A stretch of 17,792 nucleotides of DNA from Bacillota bacterium (GTDB lineage: Bacteria; Bacillota; Clostridia; Christensenellales; UMGS416), in contig JAEZSC010000030.1 of assembly GCA_023422005.1 (NCBI GenBank), forward strand, positions 1-17,792, given 5' to 3'. The notes below the pieces were generated by a model. It ran no database searches, had not been told where the DNA came from, and was given only the letters and a program-made list of their open reading frames with translations. This document shows positions 6,641 to 13,605 of this stretch, in pieces (the first letter of the stretch is position 1; each line of letters starts with the position of its first letter). Both the position numbers and the translations under genes were made by a program.

Positions 6641-6782
6641 TAGGAAGAAAAGTCTATTTATGGTCGTTTATGCAGAATTATGTCGACACCGCTCGAACGA
6701 AATAATTCTCGTTCACCTTTGGAAAACGAAACGTTTTGCAGACCGGAATAAGGCCATGCCATCGCGTTCGTCCCTGAAAGGT

Positions 6783-7745
6783 TCAGCGGCTTTCCTCGTC
6801 GGTCAGGCGGTAGAGCTGTCGGTTGTGCAGTGTCCACAACCGCTCGGTGAAGCCTCCCGGCGCCACGGCCTCCAAGGCCTTCTGCATGTCATACATGCGA
6901 GAATCGATGATGTCCAGATAGTGAAGGATCTCCGCTTCGGGAAACATGGGCCGCCGGGGGCTGCCATACTCGGGCTCATAATGATGGCTGAGCAGCATGT
7001 GCTGGATGAGCGACGTGATGGCCGGTTCCAGGCCCACCTTCTCAGCCAGCTTTTCCACATAGAGGATGCCCTGCACGATGTGCCCCAGCAGCATGCCGTC
7101 GCGGGTGTATTCGGTGGCGATGCCTGTGGGCGTGGCGCCCAGCTCAAAGAGCTTGGCGATGTCATGCAGAATGGCGCCGGCAAACACGAGGTCGGCGCGC
7201 AGAAAGTCATACACCTGCATCATGGCCTCGCCGTTGCGCAGCATCGTGTGGGTGTGATAGAGCAGCCCCGCGCGGATGCTGTGGTGGTTCTTTACGGCGG
7301 CGGGCCACACGAGCAGCTTTTCCTTGTTCTCTTCCAGCGCCGAGAGCACCAGCAGACACAGCTTCTCGTTGCCTATGCGCATGGCGTATTCGCTCACGGC
7401 GTCAAAGAGCTCCTCGCCGCTGCTAGGCGCCGAGGGCACCATGGCAGCAGGGTCCACCGGGTCTCCGGCGGCGGCGTCGCGAAACTTATCGATGCGGAAC
7501 TGCAGCTTGCCCTGGTATTCGTTGACCAACCCTTGCGCCTTGATGATGCTGCCGGCCTTGGGGCACAGCTCCGGTTCGGCCACGTCCCATATCTTGGCGT
7601 TGATCTCGCCGGTCTCATCGGCCAGCGTGTAATCGCCGTACTGGGATTTGCCGCTGGCACTGGTCTTGATGGCGGCGTTCTTGACCAGATAGAAGCCGGT
7701 GGCGGACAGGCCGTTCCTGAGCTGGTTGATCTTGACGAAATCCAT
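6783..7745 (-). CDS. yhaM: YhaM-family 3'-5' exoribonuclease (OB-fold plus HD domain)
   Basis: YhaM proteins are 3'-5' exoribonucleases that trim RNA ends in Firmicutes. Seen in 320 residues: an N-terminal OB-fold nucleic-acid-binding domain (about 14-90, including GDYTLADETGEINAKIWD and the VNEYQGKLQFRID strand pair), a short linker, then an HD metal-dependent phosphohydrolase domain (about 145-300) with H164, the HD pair in AILHDIAKLFELG (H194, D195), H222, LLSHHYEPEYGSP (H254, H255) and YLDIIDSRM (D278, D281). The length agrees with B. subtilis YhaM. The ATG at 7745 has CAGGAG 5 nt upstream. The gene stands alone, with its own extended -10 promoter. Substrate RNAs cannot be told from the sequence. 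Confidence 0.88.
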   Translation of the reverse strand: MDFVKINQLRNGLSATGFYLVKNAAIKTSASGKSQYGDYTLADETGEINAKIWDVAEPELCPKAGSIIKAQGLVNEYQGKLQFRIDKFRDAAAGDPVDPAAMVPSAPSSGEELFDAVSEYAMRIGNEKLCLLVLSALEENKEKLLVWPAAVKNHHSIRAGLLYHTHTMLRNGEAMMQVYDFLRADLVFAGAILHDIAKLFELGATPTGIATEYTRDGMLLGHIVQGILYVEKLAEKVGLEPAITSLIQHMLLSHHYEPEYGSPRRPMFPEAEILHYLDIIDSRMYDMQKALEAVAPGGFTERLWTLHNRQLYRLTDEESR

Positions 7746-7773
7746 GGATGCTCCTGAAAGGTTTTATTTGATT

Positions 7774-7782
7774 ATTATAGCA
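7774..7782 (-). promoter_or_regulatory. Extended -10 promoter of the yhaM-type gene
   Basis: TGCTATAAT (7782-7774) is a TGnTATAAT extended -10; no good -35 is seen, as expected for this type. The predicted +1 near 7767 gives a leader of about 21 nt holding the CAGGAG ribosome site. Confidence 0.6.
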
Positions 7783-7816
7783 TGAACAAAGGGAGGTTGC
7801 ACGGAAATGACATGAT

Positions 7817-8376
7817 TCGCGCCTTTGAGGCGCGACCTACGCATCGCCCCGCTGTGCTTCGCACAGCCTACGGCTTGCTGTCGCATCGGCGGAGCCGACG
7901 CTGTCGCAAGCCTGGGATAATACCTCGCCGACGTCCAGTCGGCGAGTGCGGCAAAGCCGCACAAGGCGACGCTGGGCTACGGCGCCCTTTGCTGCACTGC
8001 GTGCAGCATCACCTTGCTCTCACGCCGGCAAAGCCGGCATTGCCGCAAGGCGGGGCAATGCATCCTGCGCCAAGGCCAAAGGGCTTTCCGATCGCCCTTT
8101 GGAAACCTTCGGCACCCATCTTATAGGCGGAAGAGTCACTAAATTTGACTACTATCTATCTATTTTCGCTGCCGCATTCGTAGGGCCGTATTGCATACGG
8201 CCGCCTTGCGCCAATCCTGGCCCTCTTAGCAAGGGGCTGGCCGGAGGCTATGCCTCCTGCTCGCCCATGCATCCTGGGGCTCCGGCCATGGGCCGGTGGG
8301 GGTTCAAGCATGCCGGTAAGGCAAGAACCCTTCGGCAGGCCGCAATGCGGCCTGCCACCTCCCTTTTCAAGGGAGG
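7817..8376. repeat. Non-coding tract made of a chain of short perfect hairpins
   Basis: The 662-base gap between the yhaM-type gene and nrdG holds no gene I can support. It has at least 13 perfect short inverted repeats, mostly with 3-nt loops (arms): 7817-7823/7829-7835, 7851-7857/7861-7867, 7886-7890/7894-7898, 7924-7932/7938-7946, 7946-7952/7956-7962, 7991-7997/8001-8007, 8024-8029/8033-8038, 8037-8044/8054-8061, 8076-8084/8094-8102, 8184-8191/8195-8202, 8243-8248/8252-8257, 8282-8287/8291-8296, 8334-8343/8347-8356 and 8358-8365/8369-8376. The arms differ from each other, so it is repeated structure, not a simple repeated sequence. Function unknown; open frames across it look spurious. Confidence 0.75.
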
Positions 8377-8407
8377 CAAGAGTCTCGCCATCGTCAGTCG
8401 TTCGCAC

Positions 8408-9103
8408 TCACCCTCTTACAACAACCTCTCCCCCGCACCCCTTGGCCGCTTCAGCGGCTCGTTTCATATCCTGCGGCCCATGCGGCGCGGCCAGCACGCG
8501 GAAGCGGTCTGTGGGCTTGTAAAGAGCGGGCACACGGTAGGTCTGCAGCGCCCAACGCGGAATGGGCGCGATGGCGTCGGCCATTTCAGCGATGTCGTCC
8601 ATCGTCAGTTGGGGCACGAAGGTCGTGCGGCACTCGAAGGGTACATTGTCGGTGCGCAGCAGCTCCAGCGTGCGCTCCACCGGCTGCCAGGCCGCAGCAC
8701 CGCCCAGCTCGCCGTAGCGCGCCGGGGGCAGTTTGATGTCCAGCGCCACATAATCCAGCAGGCGGTCGCCCAGCAACGCCTCCACAACCTCCGGGCGGCT
8801 GCCGTTGGTATCCAGCTTGATCAGATAACCCAAAGCGCGAACGCGGAACAAGAAGGCCCGCAGGCCATCGCTCTGCAGCGTGGGCTCGCCGCCGCTCACG
8901 ACCACGGCATCCAGCAGGCCCCGGCGGCGTTGTAGCATCTCCCACACCTGGGCTATGTCGATGGGCGGCGCGCCGGCATCGATGAGCGCGCGGTTGTGGC
9001 AAAAAAAGCAGTCGTAATTGCAACCGGCCGCAAACACCACTGCGGCGATGCGGCCGGGATAATCGACAAAGGAGTTTTTGGCCAACCCTGCGAGCTTGAT
9101 CAT
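8408..9103 (-). CDS. nrdG: Anaerobic ribonucleoside-triphosphate reductase activating protein (radical SAM)
   Basis: NrdG uses a [4Fe-4S] cluster and S-adenosylmethionine to place the glycyl radical on NrdD, switching on deoxynucleotide synthesis without oxygen. Seen in 231 residues: the radical SAM motif C-x3-C-x2-C as CNYDCFFC (C28, C32, C35), SFVDYPGR just before it, the SAM-binding VSGGEPTLQ motif, then KLDTNGSRPEVVE and YVALDIKLP strands typical of glycyl-radical activases. The ATG at 9103 has GAGGTG about 6 nt upstream. It follows nrdD on the same strand after a 279-nt gap with a hairpin. The only glycyl-radical enzyme in view is NrdD, which supports NrdG over a pyruvate formate-lyase activase. 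The stop abuts the hairpin tract. Confidence 0.9.
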   Translation of the reverse strand: MIKLAGLAKNSFVDYPGRIAAVVFAAGCNYDCFFCHNRALIDAGAPPIDIAQVWEMLQRRRGLLDAVVVSGGEPTLQSDGLRAFLFRVRALGYLIKLDTNGSRPEVVEALLGDRLLDYVALDIKLPPARYGELGGAAAWQPVERTLELLRTDNVPFECRTTFVPQLTMDDIAEMADAIAPIPRWALQTYRVPALYKPTDRFRVLAAPHGPQDMKRAAEAAKGCGGEVVVRG

Positions 9104-9172
9104 GTTTCACCTCGCCTTCGGCGCTGTTGCGCCTTGGCGATCCAGACGACTTGTGCTCACTGCTGCTTTATC

Positions 9173-9196
9173 GCCCGACGACAACCGTCGTCGGGC
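9173..9196 (-). other. Hairpin in the nrdD-nrdG intergenic region
   Basis: GCCCGACGAC (9173-9182) pairs perfectly with 9187-9196 across a 4-nt loop (10 bp). There is no U-run on the minus strand, so it is more likely a processing or stabilising stem, or an attenuator, than a terminator. The 279-nt gap also holds a smaller stem at 9243-9256 and two Shine-Dalgarno-like runs (AGGAGG at 9294-9289, GGGAGGAAGG near 9336-9327) without a well-placed start codon. Confidence 0.5.
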
Positions 9197-9382
9197 AATA
9201 TCTTTGCTTTTGAGCTCATACTGTTTTCTTAAGAGACGATTACCGCCTGCGGGCGGGTTCTTCAACGGCATTTTCTATCTTTTAGTTTCCTCCTGCCGAA
9301 TGAATCGGCAATCGGAATAATCTTTTGCCTTCCTCCCTGGGTTTATCAACAGTCTGTACGGCTGAAACGAACCTTTCCGCCG

Positions 9383-11479
9383 TTATACCAGCGCGGTTTC
9401 CTCCAGCACGAACTTGCGGCGGTCGGCATATTCCTGGCGCTTGCCGCGGTTGTAGTTCTGCACCGGGCGCAGATAACCGGTCACGCGGCTCCACACCTCG
9501 GTGTCGGCGTTGCAGTGGGGGCAGGTGAAGTGCTCGCCCGCGATGTAGCCGTGGGTGTTGCAGATGGAGAACGTCGGCGTGATCGACACATAGGGCAGCT
9601 TGTAGTTCGTGAAGATCTTGCGGATGAGGTTCTTGCACACCTCGATGTCGCTGATCTTCTCGCCAAGATACAGGTGCAGCACGGTGCCGCCGGTGTAGCC
9701 GCTCTGCAGCTCATCCTGCAGGTCCAGCGTCTCGAAGATGTCGTCGGTATAACCCACGGGCAGTTGGGTGGAGTTGGTGTAATAGGGCGCTTCCTCGGTG
9801 CCGGCGGTGATGATGTCCGGGTAGCGCTTCTTATCGACCATGGCCAGGCGGAAGCTGGTACCCTCGGCAGGCGTGGCCTCCAGGTTATAAAAGTTGCCGG
9901 TCTGCTCCTGGATCTCCATGAGCAGGCCGCGCATGTATTCCATCATGCGCTGGGCGAAATCCTGACCTTCGGGCGTGGTGATGTCCCGGCCCAGGAAGTT
10001 CAGCAGCGCCTCGTTCATGCCCACGATGCCGATGGTGTTGAAGTGGTTGTACCAATAACGGCCGGTGCGGGCCTTGATGTCCCTCAAGTAATGCGCGGAG
10101 TACGGGTATAGGTTCTTCTCGGTCTGATCCTCCACGATCTTGCGCTTGATCTCCAGCGACGATTTGGCCAGCTGGATGAGCCGCCACAGCCGGCTCTTGA
10201 ACTCGCTCTCGGTGCGGCTCAGGTAGCCCACGCGGGGCAGATTGATCGTGACGACGCCGATGGAGCCGGTCATGGGGTTGCTGCCGAAGAGGCCTCCGCC
10301 GCGCTTGCGCAGCTCGGTGGTGTCCAGGCGCAGGCGGCAGCACATGGAAACGGCGTCCTCGGGAGACAGGTCGCTGTTGATGTAATTGGAGAAATAGGGA
10401 ATGCCGTATTTGCACGTGATCTCCATGAAGCGGTTGACCACGGGGCTGTCCCAATCGAAATCGCGGGTTACGTTGATCGTGGGAATCGGGAACGTGAACA
10501 CACGGCCCTTGCTGTCGCCCTCCAGCATCACGTCGCAGAAGGCCTGGTTGAACACGTCCATCTCTTCCTGGAAGTCACCATAGACGCAATCCATGTATTC
10601 CCCGCCGATGACGACAGCCTCGTTCTTGAGCGTGTGGGGCACGACGATGTCGAAGGTCAGGTTGGAGAACGGGCATTGGAAGCCCACGCGGGTGGGCACA
10701 TTGATGTTGAACACGAACTCCTGCAGCGCCTGCTTGACCTGCCAGTAGGTCAGGTGGTCGCGGCGGATGAAAGGCGCGCAGTAGGTGTCGATGCTGCTCC
10801 ACGCCTGGGCTCCGGCAGTCTCGCCCTGGGTGGTGAAGGTGGAGTTGACGATCTGGCCCAAAAAGGACCGCAGGTGCTTAGCCGGGGAACTCTCCACCTT
10901 GCCGGACACGCCGCCGAAGCCTTCGCGCAGCAGCTGGCGCAGGTCCCACCCGGCACAATAGGGGCCGAAGAAGCCCAGATCGTGCAGATGGATGTCGCCG
11001 TTGACGTGGGCATCGCGGATGTCCTCTGGATAGATTTCGTGCAACCAGTACTGCTTGGTGAAGGCCTCGCGCACGTAGTTGTTCAGGCCGTTGATGCTGC
11101 GGCCGGTGTTGGCGTTCTCCTGAATGTGCCAGTCCTTGTCCTGCAAATAGTCGGAGAACATATTGATCGTAGCGCCGATGAGGGCGTTGGCTTCGCGGGC
11201 TCCCTTGCGCTTCTCGCGATAGAGAATGAACGCCTTTGCCGTGCGGGCGTGGCCGTTCTCGATGAGCACCTTTTCCACAGTGTCCTGTATCTGCTCAACC
11301 TCGGCCACGCCGTCGGGGTGGCGCAGCGTAAGGATATCCATAACCTGATCGGCCAGCGCTTCAGCCCGGGAATAGTCGTTGCCCCCCACGGCTGTGGCCG
11401 CCTTGAAGATGGCCCAGGTGATCTTCTCCTTCTTGAAGGGCTCAAAGGAACCGTTGCGCTTGCGGATCTTCGTTATCAA
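9383..11479 (-). CDS. nrdD: Anaerobic (class III) ribonucleoside-triphosphate reductase
   Basis: NrdD reduces ribonucleoside triphosphates to deoxynucleotides under anoxia with a glycyl radical. Seen in 698 residues: an N-terminal ATP-cone (about 1-95, ITKIRKRNGSFEPFKKEKI), the GPYCAGWDL cysteine motif, VSMCCRLRLD with the thiyl-radical cysteine region, the GSIGVVTINLPR segment, a C-terminal zinc site with ligands C640-x2-H643 and C653-x2-C656, and the glycyl-radical motif RVTGY with G668. Every key residue is present and the length is normal. The start is TTG at 11479: GGAGG lies 8 nt upstream, and the nearby ATG is out of frame and hits a stop after two codons. Its partner nrdG follows. The promoter carries NrdR-box sequences, so repression when dNTP or ATP pools are high is likely. 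Confidence 0.97.
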   Translation of the reverse strand: MITKIRKRNGSFEPFKKEKITWAIFKAATAVGGNDYSRAEALADQVMDILTLRHPDGVAEVEQIQDTVEKVLIENGHARTAKAFILYREKRKGAREANALIGATINMFSDYLQDKDWHIQENANTGRSINGLNNYVREAFTKQYWLHEIYPEDIRDAHVNGDIHLHDLGFFGPYCAGWDLRQLLREGFGGVSGKVESSPAKHLRSFLGQIVNSTFTTQGETAGAQAWSSIDTYCAPFIRRDHLTYWQVKQALQEFVFNINVPTRVGFQCPFSNLTFDIVVPHTLKNEAVVIGGEYMDCVYGDFQEEMDVFNQAFCDVMLEGDSKGRVFTFPIPTINVTRDFDWDSPVVNRFMEITCKYGIPYFSNYINSDLSPEDAVSMCCRLRLDTTELRKRGGGLFGSNPMTGSIGVVTINLPRVGYLSRTESEFKSRLWRLIQLAKSSLEIKRKIVEDQTEKNLYPYSAHYLRDIKARTGRYWYNHFNTIGIVGMNEALLNFLGRDITTPEGQDFAQRMMEYMRGLLMEIQEQTGNFYNLEATPAEGTSFRLAMVDKKRYPDIITAGTEEAPYYTNSTQLPVGYTDDIFETLDLQDELQSGYTGGTVLHLYLGEKISDIEVCKNLIRKIFTNYKLPYVSITPTFSICNTHGYIAGEHFTCPHCNADTEVWSRVTGYLRPVQNYNRGKRQEYADRRKFVLEETALV

Positions 11480-11516
11480 CTTTTCATCCTCCGAATATAG
11501 AACCTAGCGCGCGAAC

Positions 11517-11564
11517 GCACTAGATGTTGTGGTGTTATTATATTCCATCCACTAAAGAGGGGCA
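11517..11564 (-). promoter_or_regulatory. Tandem NrdR boxes over the nrdD promoter
   Basis: NrdR is the zinc-finger/ATP-cone repressor of ribonucleotide reductase operons. Against a working consensus recalled as ACACTAGATATTGTGT, the plus-strand 16-mer at 11517-11532 (GCACTAGATGTTGTGG) matches 13 of 16 and the one at 11549-11564 (CCACTAAAGAGGGGCA) about 8 of 16, mainly its left half. They are 32 bp apart, about three helical turns, as is usual for NrdR pairs, and they flank the -10 element. The first box is strong, the second weak. Confidence 0.7.
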
Positions 11565-11565
11565 A
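11537..11565 (-). promoter_or_regulatory. nrdD promoter
   Basis: TTGCCC (11565-11560) and TATAAT (11542-11537) are 17 nt apart on the minus strand. The expected +1 is 11530, giving a 51-nt leader that ends in a GGAGG site before the TTG start. Confidence 0.7.
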
Positions 11566-11824
11566 TAGGTCTGAGCACCGCCTTTTTGCCCATTTTTTCG
11601 AGCCCTTTCGTCATGGTGGAAATCGGCAGGTGCGAAATCCTGTCGCTGACCGCCAGCTCATTGGGCCGAAGAAAGTGAAAAGAAGGAACAAGGCGGCACA
11701 AAAAGTCCGCCCTATCATACTTGAGCGCCTGACAGAAGCATAATGTGTGTATAGAAGTCAAGATATCCTGCCCCGGCGATAAACGGCAGCTGACAAGCTG
11801 GAAAATGGAAAACCCTACGAAACG
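11566..11824. other. Intergenic stretch with no supported gene
   Basis: Between the nrdD promoter and the end of the next gene I see no gene, repeat or clear terminator. A 69-codon minus-strand frame (11552-11761) overlaps the NrdR/promoter region and has no ribosome site, so it is not called. Confidence 0.5.
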
Positions 11825-12322
11825 CTAACGAACAACACCCTGCAGAACAAACGCGATGACCGCCACGGTGGCATAGGCAAACATGAGCCAGGTGCCGCTG
11901 CGGAAGTGATGCTGCTGCACGACCAGCAAATGGTCCAGATCGTTGACACGGTCGATGTAGTGGTTGGCCATGGCCTCACTGGCCTGGTCGTCCTCCTGGC
12001 GGGCGGCCTTGAGCAGCGCGTTGACGTCGGCTCTCACAAAGCCCTTGCGGGATGCCGTCAGCAGCAGGAACACCGTACCAGCCACGAAGCACGCCTCGGC
12101 CACGCAGGCCAGTACGGCCCCCACGGTGATACCGCCGCCTTCACCGCCCAGCACATAGACGAAGAAATACCACCCGAAAACCAGCGCCGTCAACGCCAAC
12201 ACCGGCAGGATGCCCAGTGCCTGGGCGCGGTTCTTCTCCACGGCCTCCAGGCGGATCTTGTATTCATCCAATATGGCGGTAAAGAACATGCGGTTCTTGG
12301 CGCCAGCGTCTACCTCGTTCAT
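11825..12322 (-). CDS. Small integral membrane protein, function unknown
   Basis: I do not recognise this 165-residue protein. It has a charged N-terminal helix (about 10-35), two adjacent membrane segments (about 36-58, VLALTALVFGWYFFVYVL; and 66-90, VGAVLACVAEACFVAGTVFLLL), a soluble, charged helical stretch (91-143) with a His-rich end (NDLDHLLVVQQHHF), and a third membrane segment at 144-163. The frame extends upstream to 12403, but ATG 12322 has GGAGG 6 nt before it and lies below a good promoter at 12371-12363. It is divergent from the plus-strand membrane-protein gene at 12489, so the two may be co-regulated. Confidence 0.8.
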   Translation of the reverse strand: MNEVDAGAKNRMFFTAILDEYKIRLEAVEKNRAQALGILPVLALTALVFGWYFFVYVLGGEGGGITVGAVLACVAEACFVAGTVFLLLTASRKGFVRADVNALLKAARQEDDQASEAMANHYIDRVNDLDHLLVVQQHHFRSGTWLMFAYATVAVIAFVLQGVVR

Positions 12323-12362
12323 CGTCTTCCTCCGTGTTTTGATGATGCTAAGCTTATCGTTC

Positions 12363-12371
12363 ATTATAGCA
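12363..12371 (-). promoter_or_regulatory. Extended -10 promoter of the small membrane-protein gene
   Basis: TGCTATAAT (12371-12363) is the same extended -10 form as before the yhaM-type gene. The expected +1 near 12356 leaves a 33-nt leader with GGAGG. No clear -35 is seen. Confidence 0.6.
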
Positions 12372-12391
12372 AAACGGGAAGAAGAAGAACA

Positions 12392-12442
12392 GCACAGCGC
12401 CATCTGTAAAATGCACGCTGTGCAACACCATAGACATATGGT
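12392..12442. promoter_or_regulatory. Two inverted repeats in the divergent promoter gap (operator candidates)
   Basis: GCACAGCG (12392-12399) and CGCTGTGC (12416-12423) are exact inverted 8-mers 16 nt apart. Next to them ACCATA (12427-12432) and TATGGT (12437-12442) are inverted 6-mers 4 nt apart. They lie between the two divergent membrane-protein genes, upstream of both starts, where a shared regulator could bind. No regulator can be named. Confidence 0.4.
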
Positions 12443-12488
12443 ATTCTTCTATTGAAAGTAGTCTGACAAAGTTGTGGGAGGAGCCCTT

Positions 12489-13544
12489 ATGACAGAGTTC
12501 CCCGCGCGTGCCGACGCTGCCCCATCGCAACTCCTTTTCTACCGCCTTGCGCTGTGGCCGGGCTATGCCCTGATGGGCATCGTCATGTTTGGGCTTACGC
12601 TGTTCGCCATCCTCACCGACGACACACTGACGCCGCCGGACATGCTGCTGCTGACGCTGATGAGTCAAGCCGGAGCGCTGCTTTTCGCCTTTGCCATTAC
12701 AAGACCAGTTGCTGTGGCACTCTGCGATCAAGGCATCTATCCGGGCAATCCGCGCCGCCGTATCAATCAGCTGATCCCTTGGGGTGACATTGCCGCGGCT
12801 TCCGCCCGCCGCTTTTTGTTCTTCCGCTATTTGCAGCTGCAGGTCCGCGGTCGCTTTGAAAAAGTCTGGATCCCGCTTTCGCTTGCCGATTCCCAGGCCT
12901 TTTCCCGAGACATTCTCCGTCTGGCTCCGGCCGATGGCGCGGTGGGCCTGTGCCTGCGCAGCGGCGGCGCTCCCCGGCAGATCGACCTGCCGGCGCAGGA
13001 TGGTGTGTCGCCTTCCTCCGCCGCGCCCGCCCTCGGTGGTTCGGGAGCCACTGGGATGGAAGCGCCTCCCATCGCGTCCGCTCCCCCATGGACCCGTCTG
13101 CGCAGCAGCGCCGGTTGGTTGTATTGGATCGCCGGTTTGTCTGCGGCCAACACACTTGCCGTGCTGTTGGGATGGGATTTTTCCTTTGTGATTGGTTTGG
13201 GAACGACGCAGTTCGTCGACGCGTTCGCGCAAGCGCTGGCAGAGGAACTCTCCCAAATCGCCGCGTTTGTGTGGGCGGTCGCCATTGCGGCGGATATTGT
13301 CATTGCCGGCATCTTCGCGCTGCTGGGCATCTTCGCCCACAAAGCCTGCCAATGGGCTTTCATAACGGCCATTGTGCTTTATGCGTTGGATACGGTGCTG
13401 GTGGCACTGGGTGGAGATTGGTTCTCTGTCGCTTTCCACGCGATCGCTCTGTGGAGCCTGATCCGCGGCTTGCGCCTGGCACCTCAGTTGCGCAAAACCC
13501 GGCATGCCCAACCGGTCTCAACAATGCAATCGCCCAGCCGCTGA
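12489..13544 (+). CDS. Multi-pass membrane protein with a PH-like cytoplasmic insert, function unknown
   Basis: I do not recognise a named family. The 351-residue protein has two N-terminal membrane segments (about 25-42 and 52-70), then a soluble part (75-148: GIYPGNPRRRINQLIPWGDI, with WIPLSL further on) whose IPW-D-I and IPLSL pattern resembles bacterial PH-like domains, a Pro/Ser/Ala-rich linker (155-205), and about four more membrane segments (209-238, 257-283, 288-307, 312-328). The frame opens at GTG 12474, but ATG 12489 is chosen because GGGAGGAG (12476-12483) sits 5 nt upstream. It is the only plus-strand gene in the window, divergent from the small membrane-protein gene, and ends 14 nt before a strong terminator. 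Confidence 0.82.
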   Translation: MTEFPARADAAPSQLLFYRLALWPGYALMGIVMFGLTLFAILTDDTLTPPDMLLLTLMSQAGALLFAFAITRPVAVALCDQGIYPGNPRRRINQLIPWGDIAAASARRFLFFRYLQLQVRGRFEKVWIPLSLADSQAFSRDILRLAPADGAVGLCLRSGGAPRQIDLPAQDGVSPSSAAPALGGSGATGMEAPPIASAPPWTRLRSSAGWLYWIAGLSAANTLAVLLGWDFSFVIGLGTTQFVDAFAQALAEELSQIAAFVWAVAIAADIVIAGIFALLGIFAHKACQWAFITAIVLYALDTVLVALGGDWFSVAFHAIALWSLIRGLRLAPQLRKTRHAQPVSTMQSPSR

Positions 13545-13558
13545 CCCTATGCATGCAG

Positions 13559-13590
13559 CAGCCCGCCGGCATGTGCCGGCGGGCTGTTTT
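13559..13590 (+). terminator. Rho-independent terminator of the plus-strand membrane-protein gene
   Basis: A 12-bp GC-rich stem (13559-13570 with 13575-13586) with a 4-nt loop is followed by TTTT (13587-13590). It lies 14 nt after the stop codon. On the other strand there is no U-run, so it is probably not efficient for the convergent rhamnosidase gene. Confidence 0.9.
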
Positions 13591-13605
13591 ATCGCGGTGC
13601 AATCC

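Noticed and set aside
6694..6714. LexA/SOS-like box (CGAAC...GTTC) upstream of the small unknown gene
   Set aside because: The half-sites are 12-14 nt apart; the Firmicute SOS box has only 4 nt between CGAAC and GTTCG.
7782..8126. Plus-strand frames across the hairpin tract (7782-8126 and 7946-8935)
   Set aside because: One is built from hairpin sequence; the other runs antisense through nrdG. Neither has a credible start site or domain.
8156..8407. Minus-strand 83-codon frame downstream of nrdG
   Set aside because: Lies wholly in the hairpin tract, has no ribosome site, and its composition is that of the inverted repeats.
9107..9271. 54-codon frame between nrdD and nrdG
   Set aside because: The nearest AGGAGG is 17 nt from its ATG, it crosses two hairpins and its sequence is low-complexity basic; kept only as part of a finding.
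11552..11761. 69-codon minus-strand frame upstream of nrdD
   Set aside because: Overlaps the NrdR boxes and nrdD -35, no Shine-Dalgarno, no recognisable motif.
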